A DNA stretch of 64,000 nt from contig NZ_SMRT01000010.1 of the NCBI RefSeq assembly GCF_004354045.1, positions 1,113 to 65,112 on the forward strand, given 5' to 3'. Within the stretch, counting starts at the first letter, position 1; each line of letters starts with the position of its first letter. The stretch is from Paenibacillus piri. Lineage in GTDB: Bacteria > Bacillota > Bacilli > Paenibacillales > NBRC-103111. Under the pieces are notes generated by a model, which saw nothing but the letters and a program-made list of their open reading frames with translations, did not search any database and was not told the origin of the DNA. A program made the position numbers and the translations under genes. Shown here piece by piece: positions 44,054 through 52,502 of the stretch.

Positions 44054-44500
44054 CTATATCATCGTTTGTTGCGAATGGCGAGAATCGTTCGTTTGTCATG
44101 CAGTTCGCCGCTGCGATCCGTCTACTGCTGTTCTGCTTCATTCGTTTCATACCATTCATCTGTATTCTGTCCTTTCAATCACAATAATGATAGGTTTTAA
44201 CTAAGCTGACGGGTGACTACTAGAATACATGTACAACAAATCAGATACATGTACATCAGAACGATAGTGTACACAGTTTCGGTGCCGTCGGCTTGTCTTA
44301 TTCCGAGCGCATCCACTTACGGTAAAGCAGTTTTACGCGGAGGAGCGGGCATGATAGGCTGATCGCCGGAGCAAGAAAGCCTTGCGAAGACATCATGCCC
44401 GCTGGAGGTTCCGTGTCAAGCCACGGCACAGCAGTTACCGGATTCGTTTTCAAAGGTTACAGACAAAGCTTAACAGACACCTGTGACTCGAATTCGATTT
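44054..44500 (-). other. Long interval between rsiV and oatA with structured and repeated DNA
   Basis: No gene is visible here. The interval holds a long-range hairpin GCGGGCATGAT (44345-44355) with ATCATGCCCGC (44392-44402), and CCGTG...CACGG (44411-44426). It also has a pair of ATACATGTAC words at 44225-44234 and 44245-44254, exactly 20 bases apart. On the minus strand this would be a leader or promoter region for oatA. A SigV-type promoter for oatA is not clear. Confidence 0.5.
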
Positions 44501-45358
44501 TTATTTGATATATTCTTTACTTACTAATGCATCCGCAATCAAATTGGTCGGTATAATAAACTCACGTACGCCCATAGACCCTGGTGCGACCTCGTATTTT
44601 TCAAAGCAGATGACAAGTTTGCCATCATTATTAATATAGAAGCTTTGATCTTTAGCAATGGTTTCAAAACTCATTGAGCCTTCTACCCAATAAACCTTAT
44701 TAGGGTCTGCCTTCATCTGCTGTCTCATCTGTTCTTTAATATTATTGGTAATTAGGCTTATATAGCTGTCATCCTTAAATAAACTCGGCAAGGTAATCAA
44801 AAGCTGATTTTTCTTGTCTATTGTGTCATAGGTATATTTTGAGTAGGAATTAACCGTGCTTACAACATATCTTCCAATTGCAAGAATCTGATCATTGTCG
44901 GTTTTGACATCATAACCGCTTTTTACACCTACATGACCCCCGCCATTTTTCTTTAATTCCTCCATCTCAGCCGTGAAATCGTTGTACAGTTTTTTACTCT
45001 CTTCCAGGTATTTGTTGTTCAAGGTGGCTTCTAAGGTTTTGTTTTCCATGTTGGCAACGGCAGGTACTTTAATATCGGCTTTGGCAGTTTCTTCATCTAC
45101 TTTAAATTCTGTAAAAGTTAGTACCTTGACGAGCGAGCCAACCAATGGCACTTCCGATAAGGCATTTGCAAAGGTGGGGCTAGTATTAATCCCTGTTATT
45201 AATATAATAGCCGCTGCACCAATCCCAACGAGACTCTTCATCCTATTCACGTGTCTTTTCTTGCGTTGCTTAAGGGCTTTCTTCACAACGAAATCCAATT
45301 CATTGGGGATAGGCGTATTCTTATATTTTCTTTTCAATTGTTCCAGCTGTTCGCTCAT
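44501..45358 (-). CDS. rsiV: RsiV-like anti-sigma factor
   Basis: A 285-residue membrane protein. It has a short cytoplasmic sigma-binding segment (residues 1-40), one helix (MKSLVGIGAAAIILITGINT) and an extracellular domain from about residue 65. That domain covers the DUF3298-type region (ALSEVPLVGSLVKVLTFTEF, with NNDGKLVICFEKYEVAPGSM near the end). In Bacillus subtilis RsiV holds SigV and is itself the receptor for lysozyme, cleaved by signal peptidase and then RasP. It starts one base after the sigV stop, so both are co-translated. Confidence 0.88.
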   Translation of the reverse strand: MSEQLEQLKRKYKNTPIPNELDFVVKKALKQRKKRHVNRMKSLVGIGAAAIILITGINTSPTFANALSEVPLVGSLVKVLTFTEFKVDEETAKADIKVPAVANMENKTLEATLNNKYLEESKKLYNDFTAEMEELKKNGGGHVGVKSGYDVKTDNDQILAIGRYVVSTVNSYSKYTYDTIDKKNQLLITLPSLFKDDSYISLITNNIKEQMRQQMKADPNKVYWVEGSMSFETIAKDQSFYINNDGKLVICFEKYEVAPGSMGVREFIIPTNLIADALVSKEYIK

Positions 45359-45359
45359 G

Positions 45360-45863
45360 TTACTTTACCTCCTCAAAAAATTCATTGCTCATTTTAATTC
45401 GAAGTTTGCGGAGTGCTTGATACAATCGTGTTTTTACGGTATTGATATTTTCGTTCATCACTTCCGCAATTTCTTCAATTTTTAAATCCTCAAAATATCT
45501 AAGTACAACAACAGTCCGAAAGGCATAGGGTAATTCCTCCAAAGCCTTCTCCAGATCAATGTCATGGTAGACGTCTTCACTAGTAGGGCTATGAAATTCC
45601 AATGTTTTATCATCCACAAGTTGAATCTTCTTTTGTTTTCTCAGGAAATCGAGCGATGTATTCACCACGATCCTGTAAAACCAGCTTTTCATCGATCCTT
45701 CGGATTTTAAGGTTCCTGATGATGACAGGGCCTTATGGATAGACTCCTGAACGATATCAAGTGTATTTTCTGCATTCTTTACATAACTGAAAGCTAATCG
45801 ATACACATTCTCCTGATTTTCCGTAATAAAACGAATAAGTAATTTTTCCAGCTTCTTATCCAT
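45360..45863 (-). CDS. sigV: ECF sigma factor SigV
   Basis: A 167-residue ECF sigma factor. Region 2 reads NVYRLAFSYVKNAENTLDIV with KSWFYRIVVNTSLDFLRKQK. Region 4 is EELPYAFRTVVVLRYFEDLK and IEEIAEVMNENINTVKTRLY. Adjacent RsiV and downstream OatA make SigV the best call. It should drive its own operon and oatA when lysozyme or other cell-wall stress is present. A possible ECF promoter and a palindrome lie just upstream. Confidence 0.9.
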   Translation of the reverse strand: MDKKLEKLLIRFITENQENVYRLAFSYVKNAENTLDIVQESIHKALSSSGTLKSEGSMKSWFYRIVVNTSLDFLRKQKKIQLVDDKTLEFHSPTSEDVYHDIDLEKALEELPYAFRTVVVLRYFEDLKIEEIAEVMNENINTVKTRLYQALRKLRIKMSNEFFEEVK

Positions 45864-45879
45864 TTAATGCCTCTCTCCT

Positions 45880-45895
45880 TGATACGCGCGTATCA
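45880..45895. promoter_or_regulatory. 16-base perfect palindrome in the sigV leader
   Basis: TGATACGCGCGTATCA is fully self-complementary. It lies between the promoter candidate and the AAGGAGAGAG ribosome binding site of sigV, so it could hide the site in a hairpin or serve as an operator. No protein is known to bind it from sequence alone. Confidence 0.5.
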
Positions 45896-45917
45896 TTTGC
45901 TTGCCTTACATAAATAA

Positions 45918-45944
45918 GACGTATGAGGTACCCTAAAAAGTTTG
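45918..45944 (-). promoter_or_regulatory. Possible ECF-type sigV promoter
   Basis: On the minus strand CAAAC is followed, after 18 bases, by CGTC. ECF promoters of this group use AAC then CGTC at 16-17 bases, so the spacing is one too long. It would be autoregulatory if real. Confidence 0.35.
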
Positions 45945-46131
45945 TTTTTCGATTAATGAGGACAGAAATTCTCAAGTTCTATTAGCTCATTGAGCTACTC
46001 CAGCTGTCACCAAAATTGTACATGGATCAGGCTTGTGGAAGTTGATATACGATTAGGATACCAGGTAATGATCGATTGTATAACATGTGCAAATCAAATC
46101 GGAAAATGATTTGGCAGTCTGAGGTGTTCAT

Positions 46132-46362
46132 ATGGCGATCATCATCAATATCGATGTTATGTTGGCAAAAAGAAAAATGAGCGTAACAGAACTTTCCGAG
46201 AAAGTGGAAATAACGATGGCTAACCTTTCCATATTGAAAAATGGAAAAGCGAAGGCGGTTCGCTTCTCAACTTTAGAAAAAATATGTGAAGTGCTGGATT
46301 GTCAGCCAGGGGATATACTGGAGTATTCAAAAGATGCTACAAATAAACTATTAACAAAGTAG
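46132..46362 (+). CDS. YozG-like small XRE regulator
   Basis: A 76-residue HTH protein: VMLAKRKMSVTELSEKVEIT, then MANLSILKNGKAKAVRFSTL and CEVLDCQPGDILEYSKD. This is the YozG/Cro-like group that usually accompanies a DUF2975 or DUF3955 membrane protein. GAGGTG precedes the start. The following frame begins with a DUF3955-like segment that is broken after about 45 residues, so the partner seems lost. It is separate from the sigV unit, in the opposite direction. Confidence 0.87.
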   Translation: MAIIINIDVMLAKRKMSVTELSEKVEITMANLSILKNGKAKAVRFSTLEKICEVLDCQPGDILEYSKDATNKLLTK

Positions 46363-46427
46363 TACCTGATGGTTGAAGATAATCATTTATTTTTTAATCA
46401 TTATTATTTATGAAGGTTGTGATGAAT

Positions 46428-46727
46428 ATGAAAGTTGCAAAGTATCTTCCAGCTTTAATGCTATTTATCGCAGGAATCGGTTGTCTAGTCGCCCGTAGCA
46501 ATATCGGTACTGAAATTGCTCCAGATGGTACTCTTTTAGAACCATTTTTTCTCATCCCCATAGGTTATCATAAATCTTTATATTTTACCCTGATTGAAGG
46601 AAGAGAACGACGTACGAGAACGTATTCTCAGTTCTTCATTTCCCATGATGAATTCGACTTGTTGATATACACAGAGAACTTGGCACGTTTTGCATTAAAG
46701 TCTGGCTCACGACGTTGTAGATTATAA
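46428..46727 (+). pseudogene. Broken DUF3955-like membrane protein fused to unrelated sequence
   Basis: Residues 1-40 (KVAKYLPALMLFIAGIGCLV, IAPDGTLLEPFFLIPIGY) match the first hydrophobic segment of DUF3955-type small membrane proteins that follow YozG regulators. After IPIGY the expected second hydrophobic segment is replaced by YHKSLYFTLIEGRERRTRTY and an unrelated tail. A further frame at about 46663 reads DVVDYNALYGAKKHWNQ, which I do not recognise. The frame looks like a chimera left by deletion or frameshift. Confidence 0.5.
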
Positions 46728-46810
46728 CGCACTTTATGGGGCCAAAAAGCATTGGAATCAGTGAAGCTCAAAATATCAAAGACTATGTGGCCACCATCCG
46801 ATCATTACTT

Positions 46811-47299
46811 CTAGTAGACGGTGATCCGCCACTCGAATTGCCCGTTTAGCTCATCTAGAACGTGTACAAGCGATTCAGATTTCAGGTTGAAACTGCTGAG
46901 AGCAAGTACATATTGCTCTGGCACGTCAAACCACCTGGGAATACGATCGTCGATTTGGATGACTATTGGAAGTACATCAAATTGCGTTTCGTTCCCTTTC
47001 GAGCCAAGCCGATAACAGGCTTTCGTCAAACGGATAGAAGCAGGATCGCCGACAACCACGTCTTTTCTTTCGTAGCCTGCATATCGGATTAATTGATGAT
47101 TCCAAATCTGAATTTTTGAACCATTCCGTTCCTGACGAAAAATGGTAATTGCAGGACGAACTTTTCCGTTATTCGTCGCATATTGAATATGACGGAAAAG
47201 CGCGGCTGCCATGTCAACTTCTGAATGTACGATTCTGCCATCGAATACTTCTAGAGACTGCCAAAAAAGTCGTCCGATGCAACGGCTACTGTTACCGCT
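46811..47299 (-). pseudogene. Nitric oxide synthase oxygenase fragment
   Basis: The minus-strand frame from 47299 reads SSRCIGRLFWQSLEVFDGR, with the heme-ligand Cys in RCIGRLFW. It continues with FRHIQYATNNGKVRPAITIF and IWNHQLIRYAGYE, then DPASIRLTKACYRLG and FDVLPIVIQIDD. These are exactly the blocks of bacterial NOS. About 60 N-terminal residues and the C-terminal half (heme and tetrahydrobiopterin domain) are missing, and the frame ends in unrelated WRITVY. It directly abuts the small membrane gene at 47292. It is a decayed remnant. Confidence 0.8.
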
Positions 47300-47519
47300 T
47301 CATTCTCCTGCCGCTTGAAGCCTTTTCTTTTCTTCTTTTCCTCGTCCACAGAGCACCTAACATATCTGCCGCAATTACACCGCCAATGAGGATGACAAAA
47401 AATAACCACCAGTATTGATTGAGCCCTGTGTAATAGTACAAAGCCAGACCTCCAATGATGAATATCCCTCGAAGAATATAGGCCAATTGTCTTCCTTCCG
47501 CGTAAAATGTACGTGCCAT
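47292..47519 (-). CDS. Small membrane protein, unknown function
   Basis: A 75-residue protein with two predicted membrane segments (LRGIFIIGGLALYYYTGL and WWLFFVILIGGVIAADMLGA) and a basic C-terminus (TRKRRKEKASSGRRMKR). The start at 47519 follows GGAG by 9 bases. It is not a recognised family. It overlaps the start of the NOS fragment and is divergent from the GntR regulator, whose leader and operator lie between them. Confidence 0.6.
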   Translation of the reverse strand: MARTFYAEGRQLAYILRGIFIIGGLALYYYTGLNQYWWLFFVILIGGVIAADMLGALWTRKRRKEKASSGRRMKR

Positions 47520-47659
47520 AGGTCACACTCCATTACAATGGTTTGTATAAGTCTTTCGGCACGAATGAATAAATTCCTACATTATTCCCAAATTTTTGAA
47601 GCAAACATCTGTGAAAACCGTCCTCCCATTTTACAAAACAACGAGCCCCGCTTATACTT

Positions 47660-47674
47660 TAGATGTCAGACAGC
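47660..47674. promoter_or_regulatory. GntR operator candidate, copy 1 (upstream of the regulator)
   Basis: TAGATGTCAGACAGC contains the palindrome TGTC-A-GACA (47664-47672). The identical 15 bases occur at 48490-48504 in front of the binding-protein gene. One is 44 bases before the GntR start, so autoregulation is plausible. Confidence 0.65.
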
Positions 47675-47717
47675 ATCGGAAAAGGACAACGACGACTACA
47701 TGGGAGGAACGATTCAT

Positions 47718-48425
47718 ATGGAGAAAAAACTGCTGTATCTCAAAGTCAAAGAAGAAATTGAACGAATCATAAAAGCCGGAGAACTGCAGCCCGGGGAACG
47801 ACTGCCCTCCGAACCGGAGCTGGCCAAACAGTTCAATGTAAGCCGCCCTACGCTCAGGGAAGCGCTCAAGATGCTGCAGCGGGAAAAAGTGCTGATCAGC
47901 AAAAACGGCGTCGGCACTTATGTGAACAGCCGCCCGGATTTTATTATGAACCCGCTGAGCAGGCTGCAAAGCCTGGGGCAAATGATCAAGAACGAAGGGT
48001 ATGTGGAAAGCGAATCGAACGTGAAAATTTATACCCGCGAGCCGGAGGAAGCCTGGAAACAGCAATTGCTGACCGACGAGCCGGTAGTCATATTGGAGCG
48101 CTCCAGAACGGCGGACGGGAACAAGGTGGCATTTTACTATAATATTTTTCCGCAAAGTTTGGCCGCGAATCATTTTGAGCAGGGATTTTCCGGAGCGATC
48201 TTCGATTTTTTAAAAAATAAGATGGGAATCGGCATCGCTTATGCGGTCACGGAAATCTGCGTATTAAACAGCTCGAACGAAATGGACCGGAAAGCTGTGG
48301 AAATGCTGGGCGACGACATTATTTTGCTCAAACAGCTGCACTTCGACGAAGCGGACAGGCCGGTCTTTTATTCCATGGATTATTTGAAAAATAGCGTCTT
48401 TAAATTGTTTATTAAACGGGAGTAG
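47718..48425 (+). CDS. GntR/HutC-family regulator with UTRA domain
   Basis: A 235-residue repressor. The start at 47718 has GGGAGG 10 bases upstream; the longer frame upstream is spurious. The GntR HTH is LKVKEEIERIIKAGELQPGE with KQFNVSRPTLREALKMLQRE and NGVGTYVNSRPDF. The UTRA domain follows from about residue 85 and ends LKQLHFDEADRPVFYSMDYL. Regulators of this class next to such transporters respond to phosphonates or sugars. A site upstream of itself and upstream of the transporter suggest it controls the whole block. Confidence 0.92.
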   Translation: MEKKLLYLKVKEEIERIIKAGELQPGERLPSEPELAKQFNVSRPTLREALKMLQREKVLISKNGVGTYVNSRPDFIMNPLSRLQSLGQMIKNEGYVESESNVKIYTREPEEAWKQQLLTDEPVVILERSRTADGNKVAFYYNIFPQSLAANHFEQGFSGAIFDFLKNKMGIGIAYAVTEICVLNSSNEMDRKAVEMLGDDIILLKQLHFDEADRPVFYSMDYLKNSVFKLFIKRE

Positions 48426-48489
48426 CCGGATTCCTTAAAAAAAACTTAACATTCATTTGATGCCACGATAATATTCACATTCTATTCTA

Positions 48490-48504
48490 TAGATGTCAGA
48501 CAGC
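48490..48504. promoter_or_regulatory. GntR operator candidate, copy 2 (upstream of the transporter)
   Basis: TAGATGTCAGACAGC repeats the 47660-47674 site without change, 26 bases upstream of the lipoprotein start. It overlaps the likely promoter or leader, where a bound GntR protein would block expression. Confidence 0.65.
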
Positions 48505-48529
48505 TTGTCCAATAAAAAGGAGGATCTGC

Positions 48530-49630
48530 ATGTTTCGGAATTGGAATGTGAAATTTGCAAGCATTTTAACGGTAATTTCCCTTGTAAGCGTATCGGTTTT
48601 ATCAGGTTGTGGAACGACTGCGCCAAGCAAGGCTGAGACTGCGCCGGCATCATCGACGGGTTCGGGTTCAAATGTAAAAAGCAGCGATTCCAAAAAACTG
48701 GTCGTCTATGCCGCGTTAAATGAGGACGATATTGTTCAAATCCAGAAAAAATTTAAGGAAGATACGGGAATTGAAGTCGAGTATTTGCGCTTGAGCGGTC
48801 CGGGAGAGGCCAGCACGAGAATTCAGGCCGAGAAATCCGCTCCGAAAGCGGATGTGATGATTGGCGGTTCGGTTGAGTTTTATGACCCGCTTGGGCAGCA
48901 GGGCTTGCTGGAAAAGTATGCGTCCCCCAACCAGAAAGATATCGATAAGCAGTTTAACGACCCGAACGGGTATTGGCAGGGCTGGTACATGGGCGTTCTT
49001 GGCATCGTGCTGAACAAGGAGCGTTTCAAAAAGGAGCTTGAGCCGAAAGGAGTGAAAGAGCCGAAAACATGGGATGACCTGCTCGATCCCAATTACAAAG
49101 GATTATTTATTACATCCAATCCTGCAACGGCGGGGGGCGGATACATCTTCGCTGCGGATCAGCTGTTCCGATTGGGCGAAGACAAAGGATGGGGGTACCT
49201 GGAAAAGCTGAACGGGAACGTCCATCACTATACGCCCGGCGCCGTAGACGGCATCAACCTGACCGCGACGGGCGAATTCGTGGCCGCGATGTCCTGGGCC
49301 CATGATATCGTCAAATCGGCGAAGCAAGGTTACCCGATCAAGGTCATCGTGCCTGAGCAAACGGCGTTTGAAATTGGCGGCGCAGCTATTGTCAAAGGCG
49401 GAGCCAACACCGAGAACGCGAAAAAATTTATCGACTGGCTGCTGACCAAACCGGTCGGGGAGATGAATACAAAGCTGTCCAACCGTTATTCGGTTCGCAA
49501 GGACGTAGCGCCGCCGGAAGGCATGATCAAGGTCGAAGATGTAAAGCTGGTCAACTACGACAGAAACAAAGCGGCACAAATGAAGGCGGATGTGGTCAAG
49601 AAATTTTCCGACATGATCGGCAAAAAATAA
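48530..49630 (+). CDS. ABC transporter substrate-binding lipoprotein, AfuA/phosphonate type
   Basis: A 366-residue lipoprotein with lipobox SVSVLSGCGT. The core is typical of AfuA-like and 2-aminoethylphosphonate binding proteins: KKLVVYAALNEDDIVQIQKK and PKADVMIGGSVEFYDPLGQQ. It also has GLFITSNPATAGGG and WAHDIVKSAKQGYPIKV. The consecutive tyrosines used by iron-binding FbpA are not seen, so an organic ligand is more likely. AGGAGG precedes the start. It is followed by its permease and ATPase. Confidence 0.88.
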   Translation: MFRNWNVKFASILTVISLVSVSVLSGCGTTAPSKAETAPASSTGSGSNVKSSDSKKLVVYAALNEDDIVQIQKKFKEDTGIEVEYLRLSGPGEASTRIQAEKSAPKADVMIGGSVEFYDPLGQQGLLEKYASPNQKDIDKQFNDPNGYWQGWYMGVLGIVLNKERFKKELEPKGVKEPKTWDDLLDPNYKGLFITSNPATAGGGYIFAADQLFRLGEDKGWGYLEKLNGNVHHYTPGAVDGINLTATGEFVAAMSWAHDIVKSAKQGYPIKVIVPEQTAFEIGGAAIVKGGANTENAKKFIDWLLTKPVGEMNTKLSNRYSVRKDVAPPEGMIKVEDVKLVNYDRNKAAQMKADVVKKFSDMIGKK

Positions 49631-49713
49631 TCAACGTTCCATGGATTGCGCTATGCGGGAGAGCTCTTTCATCTTCCGCATAGATCCGTTTTGCAGAAAG
49701 GTGTGAACTTTGT

Positions 49714-51360
49714 TTGATTTCTTCACGCGCTAGAGAGGCATGGGCGGATGCCAAACGGTTAAAAGGCGACCCCTTGCTGGCCGCTGTCATTGCGATCATC
49801 ACGGTGATTACCGTTTACTTCGTCATATGGCCGATTTTGAAGGTTGTCAGCTTTCCTCGTATAACCGACTATCAGGCGTTATTTTCCAACTCCAGGTGGG
49901 TTCAAGCCGCTTGGAACAGCTTGTTCATGACCGTGATCTCAACGCTTTCCTGTACGGTCGTCGCCTTTTTCTTTGCCTATGCCATTGCCAGGCTGGATAT
50001 CCCCCTGAAAGGACTGTTTCGTTTTATTACGATCGTGCCGATCGTTTCGCCGCCATTCATCGTAGCTTTGTCCTACATTTTGTTGTTTGGACGGCAGGGG
50101 ATCATTTCCAAGCAGTTGCTGCATATGAATATCGACATTTACGGGTGGCACGGGCTGTGGCTTGTGCAGACGATCACCTTTTTCCCATATGCTTATACCG
50201 TTATTTACGGCGTGATGAAGTCCTCCTCCATCCACCTGGAGTATGCCGCCTATAATCTCGGGGCTACCCGCTGGCAGGTGTTTAAAGATGTCGTTCTGCC
50301 TTTGTGCAGACCGGGTATTGCGGGCGGCTGCTTGATCGCAGCGATTAATGTTCTGGCGGATTTCGGAAATCCGATGATCATTGCAGGCAACTTCACGCTG
50401 CTGCCGACCGAGGCGTACATGCAAATGTCGGGCTGGTTTGATTTGTCTTCGGCGGCGATGCTTTCCACCGCGCTGCTCGTTCCCGCGTTCGGGCTGTTCC
50501 TGCTGAACCGAAGCTGGGTCGGCAAGCTGTCCTATATTACCGTGACGGGCAAGGAAAGCTCTTTGGCGCATTACCCTGTGCCCGCTTATGCCAAATGGGG
50601 CATCTTCGGCTTTTGCCTGTTGGTGACCGCCATCGTTCTAGCTGTTTATGGCGTGCTGTTTTACGGGGCGTTCACCCAAACATGGGGCTACGATTGGTCG
50701 TTTACGCTGAAAAATATGAGCTATGTCGCCGCCAAGCAGCGGGAAATCGGCAACAGCATCGAATATGCTTTGATCTCTTCCGTAGCAGCAGCGTTATTTT
50801 CCATTCCGCTCGCGTATATCGTTCAGCGGAAACGGATTGGGATCAACCGGATCCTGGACTTTATCGCGATTTTGCCGGGAGCCGTACCCGGCGTGTTTCT
50901 CGGGCTCGGCTTTGCCATGGCGTTCAACGAGCCACCGCTCGTCCTGACAGGAACATCCGCTATCATGATCATCGCCTTGATGTTCTGGAACTTGCCCGTT
51001 TGCTACAGCGCCAGCCTTGCCGGCCTGCAGCAAATTAGCGGCTCGCTGGAAGAAGCGTCGCACAACCTCGGAGCGGGGAGCTTCAGCACGTTCAGGAACA
51101 TTTTGCTGCCTCTGCTTCAGGGACCTTTCTTCTCCGGCATGGTCGTATCTTTCCTGCGTTCGATCACATGCCTGAGCGTCATTATTTTCCTCTATTCCGC
51201 ACAGACTTCGGTAGGCACGGTATCCATCCTCGGTCTAGTACAGAACGGCGCGTGGGGGAGCGCATCCGCATTGACCGTCGTGCTGATTTCCATCGCCTTC
51301 GCCATATTGGGGATCACAACGTTTCTTCTGAAAAAAATGGGTCATTCATTAAAGTTGTAA
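49714..51360 (+). CDS. Two-domain ABC transporter permease, FbpB/AEP type
   Basis: A 548-residue protein with two fused MetI-type permease domains. The first EAA-like loop is HLEYAAYNLGATRWQVFKDV followed by VLPLCRPG; the second is LEEASHNLGAGSFSTFRNIL followed by LPLLQGP. Fused two-domain permeases of this length serve iron or 2-aminoethylphosphonate importers. The start is a TTG about 10 bases after GAAAGGTG, so exact start is uncertain. It sits 83 bases after the binding protein gene and 12 bases before the ATPase. Confidence 0.87.
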   Translation: MISSRAREAWADAKRLKGDPLLAAVIAIITVITVYFVIWPILKVVSFPRITDYQALFSNSRWVQAAWNSLFMTVISTLSCTVVAFFFAYAIARLDIPLKGLFRFITIVPIVSPPFIVALSYILLFGRQGIISKQLLHMNIDIYGWHGLWLVQTITFFPYAYTVIYGVMKSSSIHLEYAAYNLGATRWQVFKDVVLPLCRPGIAGGCLIAAINVLADFGNPMIIAGNFTLLPTEAYMQMSGWFDLSSAAMLSTALLVPAFGLFLLNRSWVGKLSYITVTGKESSLAHYPVPAYAKWGIFGFCLLVTAIVLAVYGVLFYGAFTQTWGYDWSFTLKNMSYVAAKQREIGNSIEYALISSVAAALFSIPLAYIVQRKRIGINRILDFIAILPGAVPGVFLGLGFAMAFNEPPLVLTGTSAIMIIALMFWNLPVCYSASLAGLQQISGSLEEASHNLGAGSFSTFRNILLPLLQGPFFSGMVVSFLRSITCLSVIIFLYSAQTSVGTVSILGLVQNGAWGSASALTVVLISIAFAILGITTFLLKKMGHSLKL

Positions 51361-51372
51361 CGGAGGCTTAGC

Positions 51373-52464
51373 ATGAGCTCTATGGAGTCCATCATTCACA
51401 TTAACAGCGTGTCCAAATCATTCGGTTCCTTTCAAGCTTTGCATAATGTCACGCTCGATATCCCGAAGGGCAGCTTTACGACGCTGCTCGGTCCTAGCGG
51501 CTGCGGCAAAACAACGTTGATGCGGCTGATCGCCGGGTTCTACGAGCCCGATGCCGGCGACATCTTCATCGAAGGGAACAAAGTGAACGGGATTCCGGCT
51601 TTCAAACGAAACACGCCGCTCGTTTTTCAGGAATATGCGCTTTTCCCCCATATGACCGTCTACGATAATATTTCCTACGGACTCAAGCTAAGGAAATTGC
51701 CGCGTGCCGACATCAAAGCGAAGGTAACGGACATGCTGGACATGTTCGAGCTGCAAGGGCTTGAGCACAGATATCCCCGGCAGCTGAGCGGCGGCCAACA
51801 GCAGCGCGTTGCGTTCGCCAGGGCGCTGATTACGGGACAGAACGTGTTGCTAATGGATGAACCGTTAAGCAATCTCGATGCCAAGATGAGGGTCGAGGTG
51901 AGAAACGAGCTTCGCGTGCTGCAGCAGCGAACCGGGATCACGGCTATTTTCGTCACTCATGATCAGGAAGAAGCGCTGTCCATATCCGATCGGATCGCGG
52001 TATTCAACGGCGGGCGCCTCTGCCAGGTCGGCACGCCTTGGGAAATTTACTACCAGCCGCAAAGCGCATTTGTCGCCGATTTCGTCGGCACGGCCAATTT
52101 TGTCGAGGGCGAAGTGGTCGGCTTTGAAAATACGGATATTATCGTAAAATGCGACGGCTTTGCTACCCGAATCCATAATGACTCCTATACGGTGCAGCAG
52201 GGCGACAAAGTTACGCTTGTAATCCGGCCGGAGTTTATCTCGATCCTTGAGCCGGGAGACGGAGATGCATCCGGTGACAATGTTTGGAGCGGGGCCATCG
52301 TTCGGCACAGCTTCTTGGGACGCATGACGCGGTATTGGGTGCAAGCGGGCGCGCTGCAGTGGATTGTCGATGACTCCAGTCCTCGTCTGCATGGCAATAT
52401 GGAAGGGTTCGTCCGTCTAGTATTGGATAAGAAAAAAGTCCGTCTATTACCATCAGGCTCTTGA
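51373..52464 (+). CDS. ABC transporter ATP-binding protein, PotA/FbpC type
   Basis: A 363-residue ATPase with Walker A GPSGCGKTT, Q loop PLVFQEYALFPHMTVYDN, signature LSGGQQQRVAFARAL, Walker B VLLMDEPLSNLD and H loop THDQEEA. The last 110 residues are a TOBE-type regulatory domain (LVIRPEFISILEPGDGDASG). It starts 12 bases after the permease stop and powers that transporter. The metallo-beta-lactamase gene begins 38 bases after its stop, so it continues the operon. Confidence 0.93.
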   Translation: MSSMESIIHINSVSKSFGSFQALHNVTLDIPKGSFTTLLGPSGCGKTTLMRLIAGFYEPDAGDIFIEGNKVNGIPAFKRNTPLVFQEYALFPHMTVYDNISYGLKLRKLPRADIKAKVTDMLDMFELQGLEHRYPRQLSGGQQQRVAFARALITGQNVLLMDEPLSNLDAKMRVEVRNELRVLQQRTGITAIFVTHDQEEALSISDRIAVFNGGRLCQVGTPWEIYYQPQSAFVADFVGTANFVEGEVVGFENTDIIVKCDGFATRIHNDSYTVQQGDKVTLVIRPEFISILEPGDGDASGDNVWSGAIVRHSFLGRMTRYWVQAGALQWIVDDSSPRLHGNMEGFVRLVLDKKKVRLLPSGS

Positions 52465-52502
52465 GCGGTAAGGCAACCCATTTGAAGAAAGGAGCTGTCG
52501 TA

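Noticed and set aside
47415..47717. An upstream extension of the GntR gene
   Set aside because: The extension has no conserved residues and the strong ribosome site GGGAGG supports the start at 47718.
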